Part shown: positions 43,601 to 49,500 of the stretch, one piece after another | Layout: each line of letters starts with the position of its first letter | Numbering within the stretch: position 1 is the first letter of the stretch | Assembly (NCBI GenBank): GCA_946414805.1 | Contig: CAMKPZ010000002.1 | Location: 62,001 to 126,000 of the forward strand | DNA length: 64,000 nucleotides | Source of the DNA: an uncultured Bacteroidales bacterium | GTDB lineage: Bacteria; Bacteroidota; Bacteroidia; Bacteroidales; Paludibacteraceae | Direction: 5' to 3' | The notes under the pieces: model-generated | The model's database searches: none | What the model was told of the DNA's origin: nothing | What the model saw: the letters and a program-made list of their open reading frames with translations, nothing else | Program-made: the position numbers and the translations under genes

Positions 43601-43727
43601 GGATGTATTCATTTGACCCCGAAGCGGAAGCTCCATATGTGAATGTCTCCGCCCAAGCGTTACTTCCCCACGGCAGGCACAGCAGCGCCGTGAGCAGGAG
43701 GGTTAATAAATAAGTTGATTTTTTCAT
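37650..43727 (-). CDS. Giant secreted FN3/choice-of-anchor J protein (2025 aa) with C-terminal tag
   Basis: Signal peptide MKKSTYLLTLLLTALLCLPW (cleavage after NAWA). The N-terminal jelly-roll-like domain (about 28-200) resembles the one in the 844-residue neighbour. Then come at least eight FN3 domains with C-x-x-C-like pairs (CGDDDYSNYASTSFKTACGK type) and three choice-of-anchor J modules. The second and third of these are clear duplicates: LPFSENFSGSSKPNCWTIAN and LPFSQDFGTSGTDKPNCWNI, each ending YLWIDDV. A further beta domain lies at about 1800-1980, and the shared tag ends the protein (QKLLEGDQVVIIRNGVKYNI, then QGQIIQ). Likely a repetitive surface adhesin. It has a long structured 5' leader. 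Confidence 0.92.
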   Translation of the reverse strand: MKKSTYLLTLLLTALLCLPWGSNAWAETFTYGASASGSNEYIPIYGYYCDNAQHNQFIIPASELGNIQNGTITQLTFYAAVGYYSPTWNSGSAPTVTIKLAEVSESNVSSGLISGTFTQYYSGTFALNSTTGEWNIPISNFTYEGGNLLVDVTTADAGYSHVYFVGNSVTGAGRCTYGYSANSIQNFIPKTTFTYTPGAAPSCYKPTSVAASDITGETATISWAKDVRQTDKTPTWQYLYWAGSTEPTEDDWLTATETSETSVDLENLSAITTYSFFVRADCGDDDYSNYASTSFKTACGKVSLSSTGWDYDFDSDAVNSIPDCWKRVTSSSYYPCVDNTYKHSGSNSIIYVGYSYDGAQYVVLPEFESEIRNLKLSLWYMTNSSTYAKEMSIGYITNAETATYTTAAYTAVSTLTNNTSWSQVTNVLFSDAPDGARIAIYMKGTKTSSSYKGRLYIDDIHIESALDCSAPQGVSCTATTTSTADFGWTANAGVESYNYCVVAQGEEPDWSGDLSTATNSIHVEELTPGDYTFYVKCACGTAVSDAVDFSVVSCPAVSAVTLTNKLYNSVTVNWTSGADACDVRYSTDGGTNWVAAGENISTTSKDVTVAVGNTYTFAVKPSCGDEESWVTCGETYTPEYPVPGTPAVASIAETTASASWTAATGATGYEYVIMPGTTAADWTSPTAVGAVSASLTGLAAGTNYTIYVRAKFGEGRGEEVSKNFTTTTVAPEFSFVEPTIGKTTASIRLATYTGTASQFQYVCMPGTTAANWASASLVASTTTKIDLDGLTAGTSYTLYVRAYYGETIQSSAISKAFTTECDIYNLPFSENFSGSSKPNCWTIANWGTSTNSWTLASDYSKTGNALKYNAKTNSSCNVVSPSIYIDDKAELSFYVRNYYYYYSAYYVAGKVIISDGVNTKEVDYGNNSSITQKTVDLSEFAGKTVTITFQGNGAGTSMSSAYLWIDDVDIHYLPIAIPTGLTATPTADGAVVSWSHAEDGPFDLQYRVHKDEEPLEEWTTVSVDAKEKTLTGLATGTTYDIRVRANISANRKSEYTEPITFTPVACPAVTAVTFGDKTYNSVVVNWTAEGTADKWDLRYKKGSDEWTVVSEIAAMAKTLEGLTTNETYTVEVKATCGNEEAWVAAGETYTPVYTAPATATASASSDIAASASWEAVADATGYEYLVLASGEPDWSSATSTSETSVASLGTLVGGTNYTFYVRAVYPSGNSAATTANFTTSTIAPLNLENTEATTTTATFTWEANGAATKYQWKTSKTGSDWSEPTTDLTATAEGLEPGSGYTFYVRSYYAEGIYSSEISTTFTTECATYTLPFSQDFGTSGTDKPNCWNIANWGSSANSWTKASDFAKTGVALRYNARTLSSADAITPSITISDECELKFYIRNSVGNNSAKVECKVLVNDGTTTTEIADITTRYTAATLQTLDLSAYVGKTVNIIFRGVGYDTSGSPYLWIDDVEVTVKPCEVPAFAAANVVPTTVGANVTCEADKWNLRYKATSAEEWTTVENIVANSYAITGCELGTEYEVQVQAVCSATRKSAWTASQTFTPSCVAPTALTVSAVNANGATIAWTGEAKNLQYRAEGAADWTNVIITEADKAAPYVLSVLEANTTYEVRVQALCAEADEAWTDAETFTTKCGLLSADELPMSVESFSAIPECWETVTTTDYPQVEGTKIFFRGTEEQLLILPSYDIALNKLNVTFGFSDDYSKLEFGYVDEPGGAFTAFATQPTSGESLSLAGEATTAKYIAVRYHDGSQYISASISSVRIAEQVNLVDNADNSAVLAANVGKAIDMTINRTLYADGDYNTICLPFDLSTLDGTPLAGGELWAFSYGWVEGGELLLRVYPTEGIEAGVPYLISWTSGANIVNPTFSNVTIVTSTGKSVGRDENVKFVGILKPEAFEQGDKTKLFVSAGNVLSWSGVATGASNSSLRSFRGYFQTNTAVGGGANPSPIRHGMPARIVMQEEVATGMENIQPSEIKSQKLLEGDQVVIIRNGVKYNIQGQIIQ

Positions 43728-43888
43728 GATCGAAAAAAGTTTTTAAGTTAATATTAGTGTTTGTTAATTTATTCTGTTTTTTCCATGTTAATCTCTCCAT
43801 CGTGACAATGCAATGGATTTGTATCACCATCGGCTGTACGATCAATCTATTAGCAAATTTTCATAATCGAAATAAGTTTTTAGTTAAT
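43721..43888 (-). repeat. Duplicated start region of the giant-protein gene
   Basis: The stretch 43721-43752, which includes the ATG, recurs at 43858-43888 with two mismatches and one missing base (minus strand TTAACT...AAAACTT...TCGAT.ATGAAAA). The upstream copy opens a four-codon frame, M-K-I-C-stop. Confidence 0.8.
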
Positions 43889-43907
43889 CTTTGCATCGAC
43901 CAAGCTT

Positions 43908-43972
43908 GGGCGATCTTTCCGGCTTAGCGTAAGCGGTCTGGAATCTCCGGATTTTCCAGTACACTTTCGCCC
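43908..43972 (-). promoter_or_regulatory. Three-stem RNA structure in the giant-protein leader
   Basis: On the minus strand an outer stem GGGCGA/TCGCCC (43967-43972 with 43908-43913) encloses two hairpins: CTGGAA/TTCCAG with loop AATCCGGAGA, and GCTTA/TAAGC with loop CGC. The predicted transcript starts near 44005, so the structure lies at the 5' end of a leader of about 280 nt. It does not match a riboswitch I can name. Confidence 0.55.
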
Positions 43973-44012
43973 CGCGTCTCCTCCGCATTGCATAAAAATA
44001 TCAAACAGCGCG

Positions 44013-44044
44013 CAAAGATACGAAAATAAATACATATATGCAAA
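44013..44044 (-). promoter_or_regulatory. Promoter of the giant-protein operon
   Basis: TTTG (44041-44044), CATATATGT, and TATCTTTG (44013-44020) on the minus strand; spacing 20 bp. Confidence 0.78.
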
Positions 44045-44136
44045 TTTATTTTGAAAATTTCGCGAAAAATATCAAAAATGTCAACTTTAGTTTAAAAATG
44101 CTCCGCTTTCCCTCCGTCTGTTTCTCCCTCCATACT

Positions 44137-44188
44137 CAAAAAATCACCCGCTCAAGCCGAGGTTAAACCGAGGCAAAAGCGGGTGATT
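44137..44188 (-). terminator. Terminator of nhaC with an 11-bp array in its loop
   Basis: Eleven-bp perfect stem AATCACCCGCT (44142-44152) / AGCGGGTGATT (44178-44188), then TTTTTT on the minus strand. The loop region reads GCTCAAGCCGA, GGTTAAACCGA, GGCAAAAGCGG, an 11-bp period. Confidence 0.85.
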
Positions 44189-44215
44189 ACAGGGCGCTTA
44201 CAGCGTACTATGAAA

Positions 44216-45493
44216 TCACACTAACGACGACTTGCGACGATGCGCAAGAATAGTGATCATCACTGTCGCACCGAGTAGAATAGGGTAGAACAGATAAGGA
44301 ACAATGCTCATCGCACTGATCCCGGCTAAACCGCTGGCCATCAGCAACTGCGCGCCGTACGGCAGGATCCCCTGCACAAAACAACTGGTGGTGTCAAGCA
44401 GACTCGCACTCCTGCGCGGATCGACATCAAACCGACCGGCGATCCGTTTGGCTATATCGCCCACGGACAGAATGGCAATCGTGTTATTCGCCGTGCAGAT
44501 ATTAGCGAATGCCACCAATCCGCAGATGCTCCATTCTGCCCCTGCGCGACCCTTCACACGGCGGGTGATACGCTCAATCACGAAATCCAATCCGCCGTTG
44601 TAACTGATCAACGCAAAGATCCCGCCGGCAAGCATCGAGATCAGGATCAACTCGCTCATACCCATTACGCCGTTAAGCGCACCCGTGATCCAGCCCATCA
44701 GATCATAACTGCCGTCCTCTATACCTGTTATACAGGTAAGTGTACAGCCTAACGCTAACACTACCAGCACATTCATTCCGCACGCCGCGCAGATCAATAC
44801 CAACAGGTATGGAACCACTTTCCACCATTCCACTGCTCCGCTAATTACCATCTCGGAGGCCTCCGAACCCAGGAAAATATACAGCACAAGCACGATCAGC
44901 GCAGCCGGTGTGACCATTACACTATTGAATCGGAACTTGTCGCTCAGCCGGCAACCCTGCGTCTGGGTCGCTACGATCGTGGTATCGGAGATAAAAGAAA
45001 GGTTATCGCCGAAGAATGCGCCGCCTACAACCGCTGCGGCTACTAACGGCAATGCCATCTCGGTTGCTTCCGCCATTCCCGACGCAATAGGCATCAGAGC
45101 TACGATCGTTCCTACCGAAGTACCCATACACAACGAAGTCACGCACGCTGCCAGAAAAAGACCAGCTAACGCAAAACGGGCAGGCAGAAACCGCAAAGTC
45201 AGATCCACCATCGCCGAAGCGGCTCCCATCTCTTTGGCGGTAGCCGCAAAAGCACCTGCAAGCATGAATATCCATACCATCAGCAGCAGGTTCTCGCTTC
45301 CCGCTCCTTTCGAGAAAAGCGCCACACGCTCCTTCAGCGGCATTCCCCTTGTCACTGCTACTGCTACAATCGCTGTGATCACAAAAATAAACAGCAATGG
45401 CGCATTGCTAACTCCCTGATAATAAATGGAAAAACCCACTAACAGCGCTACCATCGCTGCAATAGGGCTTAATGCCAATAGACCTTTCTTCAT
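44216..45493 (-). CDS. nhaC: Na+/H+ antiporter, NhaC family
   Basis: A 425-residue inner-membrane antiporter with about eleven to twelve hydrophobic segments. Conserved blocks include TSLCMGTSVGTIVALMPIAS, GGAFFGDNLSFISDTTIVAT (the GD-x-x-S/P region common to NhaC) and ANNTIAILSVGDIAKRIA. Last gene of the minus-strand series. The gap to the upstream DUF5020 gene is a heptamer array. Confidence 0.9.
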   Translation of the reverse strand: MKKGLLALSPIAAMVALLVGFSIYYQGVSNAPLLFIFVITAIVAVAVTRGMPLKERVALFSKGAGSENLLLMVWIFMLAGAFAATAKEMGAASAMVDLTLRFLPARFALAGLFLAACVTSLCMGTSVGTIVALMPIASGMAEATEMALPLVAAAVVGGAFFGDNLSFISDTTIVATQTQGCRLSDKFRFNSVMVTPAALIVLVLYIFLGSEASEMVISGAVEWWKVVPYLLVLICAACGMNVLVVLALGCTLTCITGIEDGSYDLMGWITGALNGVMGMSELILISMLAGGIFALISYNGGLDFVIERITRRVKGRAGAEWSICGLVAFANICTANNTIAILSVGDIAKRIAGRFDVDPRRSASLLDTTSCFVQGILPYGAQLLMASGLAGISAMSIVPYLFYPILLGATVMITILAHRRKSSLV

Positions 45494-45518
45494 AGACTAA
45501 TACCTTATATTGTTTTGT

Positions 45519-45567
45519 CTTTCTACTTTCGACTTTCTACTTTCGACTTTCCACTTTCGACTTCCCA
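45519..45567. repeat. Heptamer array, seven units
   Basis: CTTTCTA, CTTTCGA, CTTTCTA, CTTTCGA, CTTTCCA, CTTTCGA, CTTCCCA, then CTA of the next in-phase unit is the DUF5020 stop codon. Confidence 0.95.
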
Positions 45568-46416
45568 CTAATCAAAACACCATTTGATGCCCAGACAGGG
45601 ATTGACCATCCATCCTGCGCCGGTGAAATTGTAACTGACCTCGATCTCCGTACCGATATTCAGGTTTGGACATTTGAACCACCGCCCTACATTATACCAT
45701 AGCTGCGGCTCCGTGATCAGTACAAACGACTGCTTCGTCGGATCGGTCACCCAACCGGTCTTGTAATCGGGCACTAACAATTTCTGACCCCATATATCTA
45801 AGAACCCCGAGAACCGCAACCCCGGTGCCGTACAGAAATCATCGCACCCCCATACGAACGTGAACTGCAGCGGAATCTGGTTTCCGGGCTGACTCACCCG
45901 TTTGCCGCTTCCGTCCTTCACCCGCCACATGTTATACTCGTCCACTACGTATTTGAATAGCAGCTCTATATTGAAGATGTTCTTGTAATCTTTGGTGTGC
46001 AGGCAGTAGTTCAGTCCCACCAAAGCAGCATGGTTGATCCCGTATCCGCGCAGGTCCCCCAATCCGTCTTTGTAGAGCCCCAGGCCGCCGTTGTACTCCA
46101 CTTGTACACTCAGATCCTTTGCCTTTGTCTGCTGCCAGAAGTTCAAGCACCGCGCGATCTCAAAATATCCCTGAAAAGGTGTGTTCTTGGGGTCGGAAGG
46201 ATGGATATTGTAATCCAGATCAATGAACGCAAACGTGTTTCCCCATGGATCGGGATAAAACAACTCTACCGTGGTTGTCACGCGGTTACTCCGTTGGTTG
46301 TCGCACGCGGTTCCGAGCGATCCGAAATCGTAGTAAACTTGCAGGTTAGTGCCTGCCCACGCCTGAAGCGCAAGCAGACACAAACCCGCGGATAATATGA
46401 ATTTTTTAACTCTCAA
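45568..46416 (-). CDS. DUF5020 family outer-membrane-like protein
   Basis: A 282-residue exported protein with signal KKFILSAGLCLLALQAWAG. Beta-barrel-like alternating strands run to an aromatic C terminus (AGWMVNPCLGIKWCFD), and LQVYYDFGSLG opens the mature part as expected for DUF5020, a nucleoside-channel-like barrel family of Bacteroidetes. There is no ATG in a usable position; the best start is TTG at 46416, and that TTG belongs to the heptamer array TTCTCAA (TTGAGAA on the coding strand). Barrel role in uptake is inference. Confidence 0.8.
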   Translation of the reverse strand: MRVKKFILSAGLCLLALQAWAGTNLQVYYDFGSLGTACDNQRSNRVTTTVELFYPDPWGNTFAFIDLDYNIHPSDPKNTPFQGYFEIARCLNFWQQTKAKDLSVQVEYNGGLGLYKDGLGDLRGYGINHAALVGLNYCLHTKDYKNIFNIELLFKYVVDEYNMWRVKDGSGKRVSQPGNQIPLQFTFVWGCDDFCTAPGLRFSGFLDIWGQKLLVPDYKTGWVTDPTKQSFVLITEPQLWYNVGRWFKCPNLNIGTEIEVSYNFTGAGWMVNPCLGIKWCFD

Positions 46417-46437
46417 TTCTCAATTCTCAATTCTCAA
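46410..46437. repeat. Heptamer array, four units
   Basis: CTCTCAA, TTCTCAA, TTCTCAA, TTCTCAA. It starts inside the DUF5020 start region and ends at the stop codon of the upstream gene. Confidence 0.95.
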
Positions 46438-47625
46438 TTACTTCACCTCTACGCCAAGCAGGTTGAAGCGTACACCGTTACGGATGATTACCACCTGTCC
46501 GTTTTCAATGCGCTTCGTCGCTTTCTCTCCGCTGAAGATATTGTCAATTGCCTGCTCTCCGGCGAAAACAAGTGTACCGCCTGCTACCGTCTCGGCAAGA
46601 TCAATCTCCGGCAGAGACTCTGTAGCGGCTTTGTAGTAGTGCTGTAAGGCAGCAGTTACGGTTACCTTTGTGCCGAGAACGATCTTCGCAGCCTCTTCGG
46701 CATTTACTTTGACGCGGTAAGCCTCGAAATCATAAGTCGGGTTCTCCATGTCGTCAGTCATGAAGAACGAGATATTGCCATAGTTTGCATCATAAGCTGT
46801 TGCTATCGAATCAACATATCCGGTAACTGCATAGAGGTCGTCCGAAGAAGCGCCTGGTGCAAGCGCCATAGCCGCTGCCACAGCTCCTGCTACATTTACT
46901 TCGTTGATTACGATTTCCTCTTTGCTCTTCTCAATCAACTCAATACGACCGTTGGAGATCTCAATTACACCACCATAGTTGTACAGTTTGCCGATCACAA
47001 CAACGGAGTCTCCTTTCCCGAACTCTGCCTCGTCTGAAGTACAGTTATACGGCTTGAAAACCTCGTCGCCGCAAGCCATCTCGAAGGTGTGCTGACCATA
47101 GTTATTGACGGTTTCGGCGCCTTTCACGCGACCGTAAACACGGAATACATCCGTTGAGTAGTCTTTGTCATTGAGGGAAGCACCTTCTTCCAGAGCCTCG
47201 CAAACGGTAGCGTTAATAGTGTCAATTTTGACGGTTGCGCGCTCCAGAATAGTTACATCGCCGTTCTTGATCTCCGGGTCACCATGGTAATTCGCGAGTT
47301 TGCCTGTTACAGAAATCTTGTCACCCACGTTCAAAGCCTCGTGTCCTGGCAGGTTGCACCAGTAGCCTTGTACCGTTTTTTGGGTGCCTTTGTTGTCGTC
47401 CATCCAGAATGTCTGTTGGTCGATCGATGCGTCTGTACGCGAAGGGCTGATGGCACCGTTGGTGTTCGTTACATAGCCGGTTACGATGTACACATCTTGG
47501 GTTTCAAGCTTACCATCGTCTTGCGCAGGCATCAAAGTTTTTGCTTCGGCGCAAGTAATCGCTTGCTGAGCGTTGAGGCTCATTGCAGCAAACAGGATTG
47601 CTGCGAAAGAGAAAATCTTTTTCAT
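46438..47625 (-). CDS. Secreted protein with three OB-fold-like repeats and C-terminal tag
   Basis: A 395-residue protein from MKKIFSFAAILFAAMSLNAQ (signal peptide); in-frame codons upstream lie in the neighbouring gene and array. Three related domains each open with a G-x-V strand: TQDVYIVTGYVTNTNGAISP, VFRVYGRVKGAETVNNYGQH and LYAVTGYVDSIATAYDANYG, each followed by a second strand such as VGDKISVTGKLANYHGDPEI. This is the OB-fold pattern of Bacteroidetes DUF5689/YhcR-type surface modules. It ends with the shared tag (ATKRIENGQVVIIRNGVRFN, then LLGVEVK). Confidence 0.82.
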   Translation of the reverse strand: MKKIFSFAAILFAAMSLNAQQAITCAEAKTLMPAQDDGKLETQDVYIVTGYVTNTNGAISPSRTDASIDQQTFWMDDNKGTQKTVQGYWCNLPGHEALNVGDKISVTGKLANYHGDPEIKNGDVTILERATVKIDTINATVCEALEEGASLNDKDYSTDVFRVYGRVKGAETVNNYGQHTFEMACGDEVFKPYNCTSDEAEFGKGDSVVVIGKLYNYGGVIEISNGRIELIEKSKEEIVINEVNVAGAVAAAMALAPGASSDDLYAVTGYVDSIATAYDANYGNISFFMTDDMENPTYDFEAYRVKVNAEEAAKIVLGTKVTVTAALQHYYKAATESLPEIDLAETVAGGTLVFAGEQAIDNIFSGEKATKRIENGQVVIIRNGVRFNLLGVEVK

Positions 47626-47630
47626 AAAGC

Positions 47631-47665
47631 AATTTTTAATTTTTAATTTAGAAATTTTAATTTTA
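47631..47665. repeat. Heptamer array, five units
   Basis: AATTTTT, AATTTTT, AATTTAG, AAATTTT, AATTTTA; the last TTA is the lipoprotein stop codon. Confidence 0.85.
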
Positions 47666-49450
47666 TTCTTTGTTTTCTTCCTCTGCGGGTTCTGCCAGCA
47701 GAAGATTTTGGATTTCCCACGTAGGAGCGGAAGCGACATCCACGCCGTCAATGTCTGTGTCATAACGGAAAGCAATGACGATGGTCTTGCCGTTGTATTC
47801 GCTCAAATCAAAGATACCCGAACTCTGGAATACCCAGTTGCTGCCGTCCGGCAGATCAGCAGGCCATGCTAATTGTTTCCATTCGGTGGTTGTCACATCG
47901 CCGGTGTAGTTGTCGGTAACCATGACATTCAGCCATTTGGGATTGTTGGTCGTGTCGCCGTAACGAACTGCCTGATCGAATGTCAGTTGCGGCTTGACGC
48001 TCTTCTTGAGGCGGATATTCGGTGATATGAGCCAGTCCTCTACGCGGTGGTTCGTTCCGCTGACATACGCCGAAGCGGTCATACCGTAGGCCGCTTGGTA
48101 GCGCCAGATATAGTTCAAACCATCCAGCGAGACATGTTGGATCGTGAACTTACCCGGACCTTCGCCTACAAACTTAGCCTGCAGGTAAGTGGAGATATTT
48201 GCCATCCACGCGTTGTTCTTGCGCTCGAAGGACATGGTCTCGGTGATATAACCGGTGGTGAGTTCAAACTCGGTTCCGTTCACTACCCATTCATCTGCCG
48301 TTGCGCCGTTTTTACCCATATAGGCTACGAGATAGATCTCTTTGTCTGCCGCATAAGGATAGGCTGACTGCAGATATTTGAGAATGATATTCAAATCCGT
48401 GATCTGGCTCACGCCTGCCGATTCATAGATGTTCTGCGGAAGCGCAATAGCTGCCTTCAGTTGGTCGTTGGCGTAAGGAACCCAACCTTCCGCAGTCAGT
48501 TGGTAGATTGCATTCACGGTGCTGAAATGACGGGCCTTGGGCGCGCGTTTCGGTGCCGGCGAAGCAGAACTATGGCTTACATAGATCGCATCCAGAATCT
48601 GCGGTTCGCCGTTCTCCTCGGAATAGCGTCCGATAATCGTTATAGCATCGCCGCTCTGGATACCTTTGTCTTTCCATACCTTGTTGCCCTCTTCGTCCGT
48701 CAGACCATAGACATAGATACTGGCTTCGCCGTCGGTCATATAGAAACGACCATAGATCGTGGACTTTACTTCGCCTACATAGCCTCTTATCTGGTGCTTC
48801 TTATTATCAGGAAAAGCAAGTAACTCGCTCAGCGTCAGTTCGTACGGCAGGAAGTCCGACAACTCCGACGGATCCGGCTCGTCTTCGCAGAACGTATAGG
48901 AGACCAGCGCGATCTGTCCCTCTTTGACTGTTGGCAGAGAGTTAGATAAAAATGCCGGAATGCCGGTCACCGTAGCCGGAGTGAGGTACTCCGCTCCGCG
49001 TTTCTGCCAGATAGCTTCATAGTCGTCCGTCGTGAGCACTATCGGGCGGGCATTCCCGAACTCCTTCACGCGGCTGGATTTGCCTTCGCGCATCGTATAG
49101 AGCACATCGCAGGTAGTACCATTGTCGAGGTACGGAAACTTGCTTTGCATCAACGCGGGCACGTACATGTCCGCTGAGGCGGTTTCGGTGAACGATTTCT
49201 CGGTAGCGATAGCCATCAACTCTTTCAGTCCGGTGGAGTCCGTAGGATCAAGCGCAAGGGCTTTCGCTTTGTTCTCCTCAAAGGTAGTGAGGAGTTTGTA
49301 GTCATCGTCGGTCAGTTCATAACTCATGCCGGTACGTACATCGGTGATTTGGGGATCGCCGTTGCCCATGTATTTCTCATCGAAATAATTCTCGCACGCT
49401 GTCAGACCAAGAGTGAGGGCTGCGAGGCAAAATAAATATATCTTTTTCAT
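47663..49450 (-). CDS. Surface lipoprotein with OB-fold and choice-of-anchor J domains
   Basis: A 595-residue lipoprotein from MKKIYLFCLAALTLGLTACE (lipobox LTAC). The N-terminal helical part carries TEKSFTETASADMYVPALM. An OB-fold DUF5689-like domain lies at about 200-300 (KKHQIRGYVGEVKSTIYGRF, then DAITIIGRYSEENGEPQILD). A C-terminal choice-of-anchor J-like domain (EDWLISPNIRLKKSVKPQLT ... FRYDTDIDGVDVASAPTWEI) completes it. It is encoded right after the TonB receptor and is probably its surface partner, in the way SusD-like proteins serve SusC, although it is not SusD-like in sequence. No C-terminal tag. Confidence 0.82.
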   Translation of the reverse strand: MKKIYLFCLAALTLGLTACENYFDEKYMGNGDPQITDVRTGMSYELTDDDYKLLTTFEENKAKALALDPTDSTGLKELMAIATEKSFTETASADMYVPALMQSKFPYLDNGTTCDVLYTMREGKSSRVKEFGNARPIVLTTDDYEAIWQKRGAEYLTPATVTGIPAFLSNSLPTVKEGQIALVSYTFCEDEPDPSELSDFLPYELTLSELLAFPDNKKHQIRGYVGEVKSTIYGRFYMTDGEASIYVYGLTDEEGNKVWKDKGIQSGDAITIIGRYSEENGEPQILDAIYVSHSSASPAPKRAPKARHFSTVNAIYQLTAEGWVPYANDQLKAAIALPQNIYESAGVSQITDLNIILKYLQSAYPYAADKEIYLVAYMGKNGATADEWVVNGTEFELTTGYITETMSFERKNNAWMANISTYLQAKFVGEGPGKFTIQHVSLDGLNYIWRYQAAYGMTASAYVSGTNHRVEDWLISPNIRLKKSVKPQLTFDQAVRYGDTTNNPKWLNVMVTDNYTGDVTTTEWKQLAWPADLPDGSNWVFQSSGIFDLSEYNGKTIVIAFRYDTDIDGVDVASAPTWEIQNLLLAEPAEEENKE

Positions 49451-49465
49451 AATTCTATACATTTT

Positions 49466-49500
49466 AGTCTTTTTGTCCTTATTCCTTACTCTTTATTCCT
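49466..49500. repeat. Heptamer array, five units
   Basis: AGTCTTT, TTGTCCT, TATTCCT, TACTCTT, TATTCCT. The final CT plus A49501 forms the TonB receptor stop codon. Confidence 0.8.
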
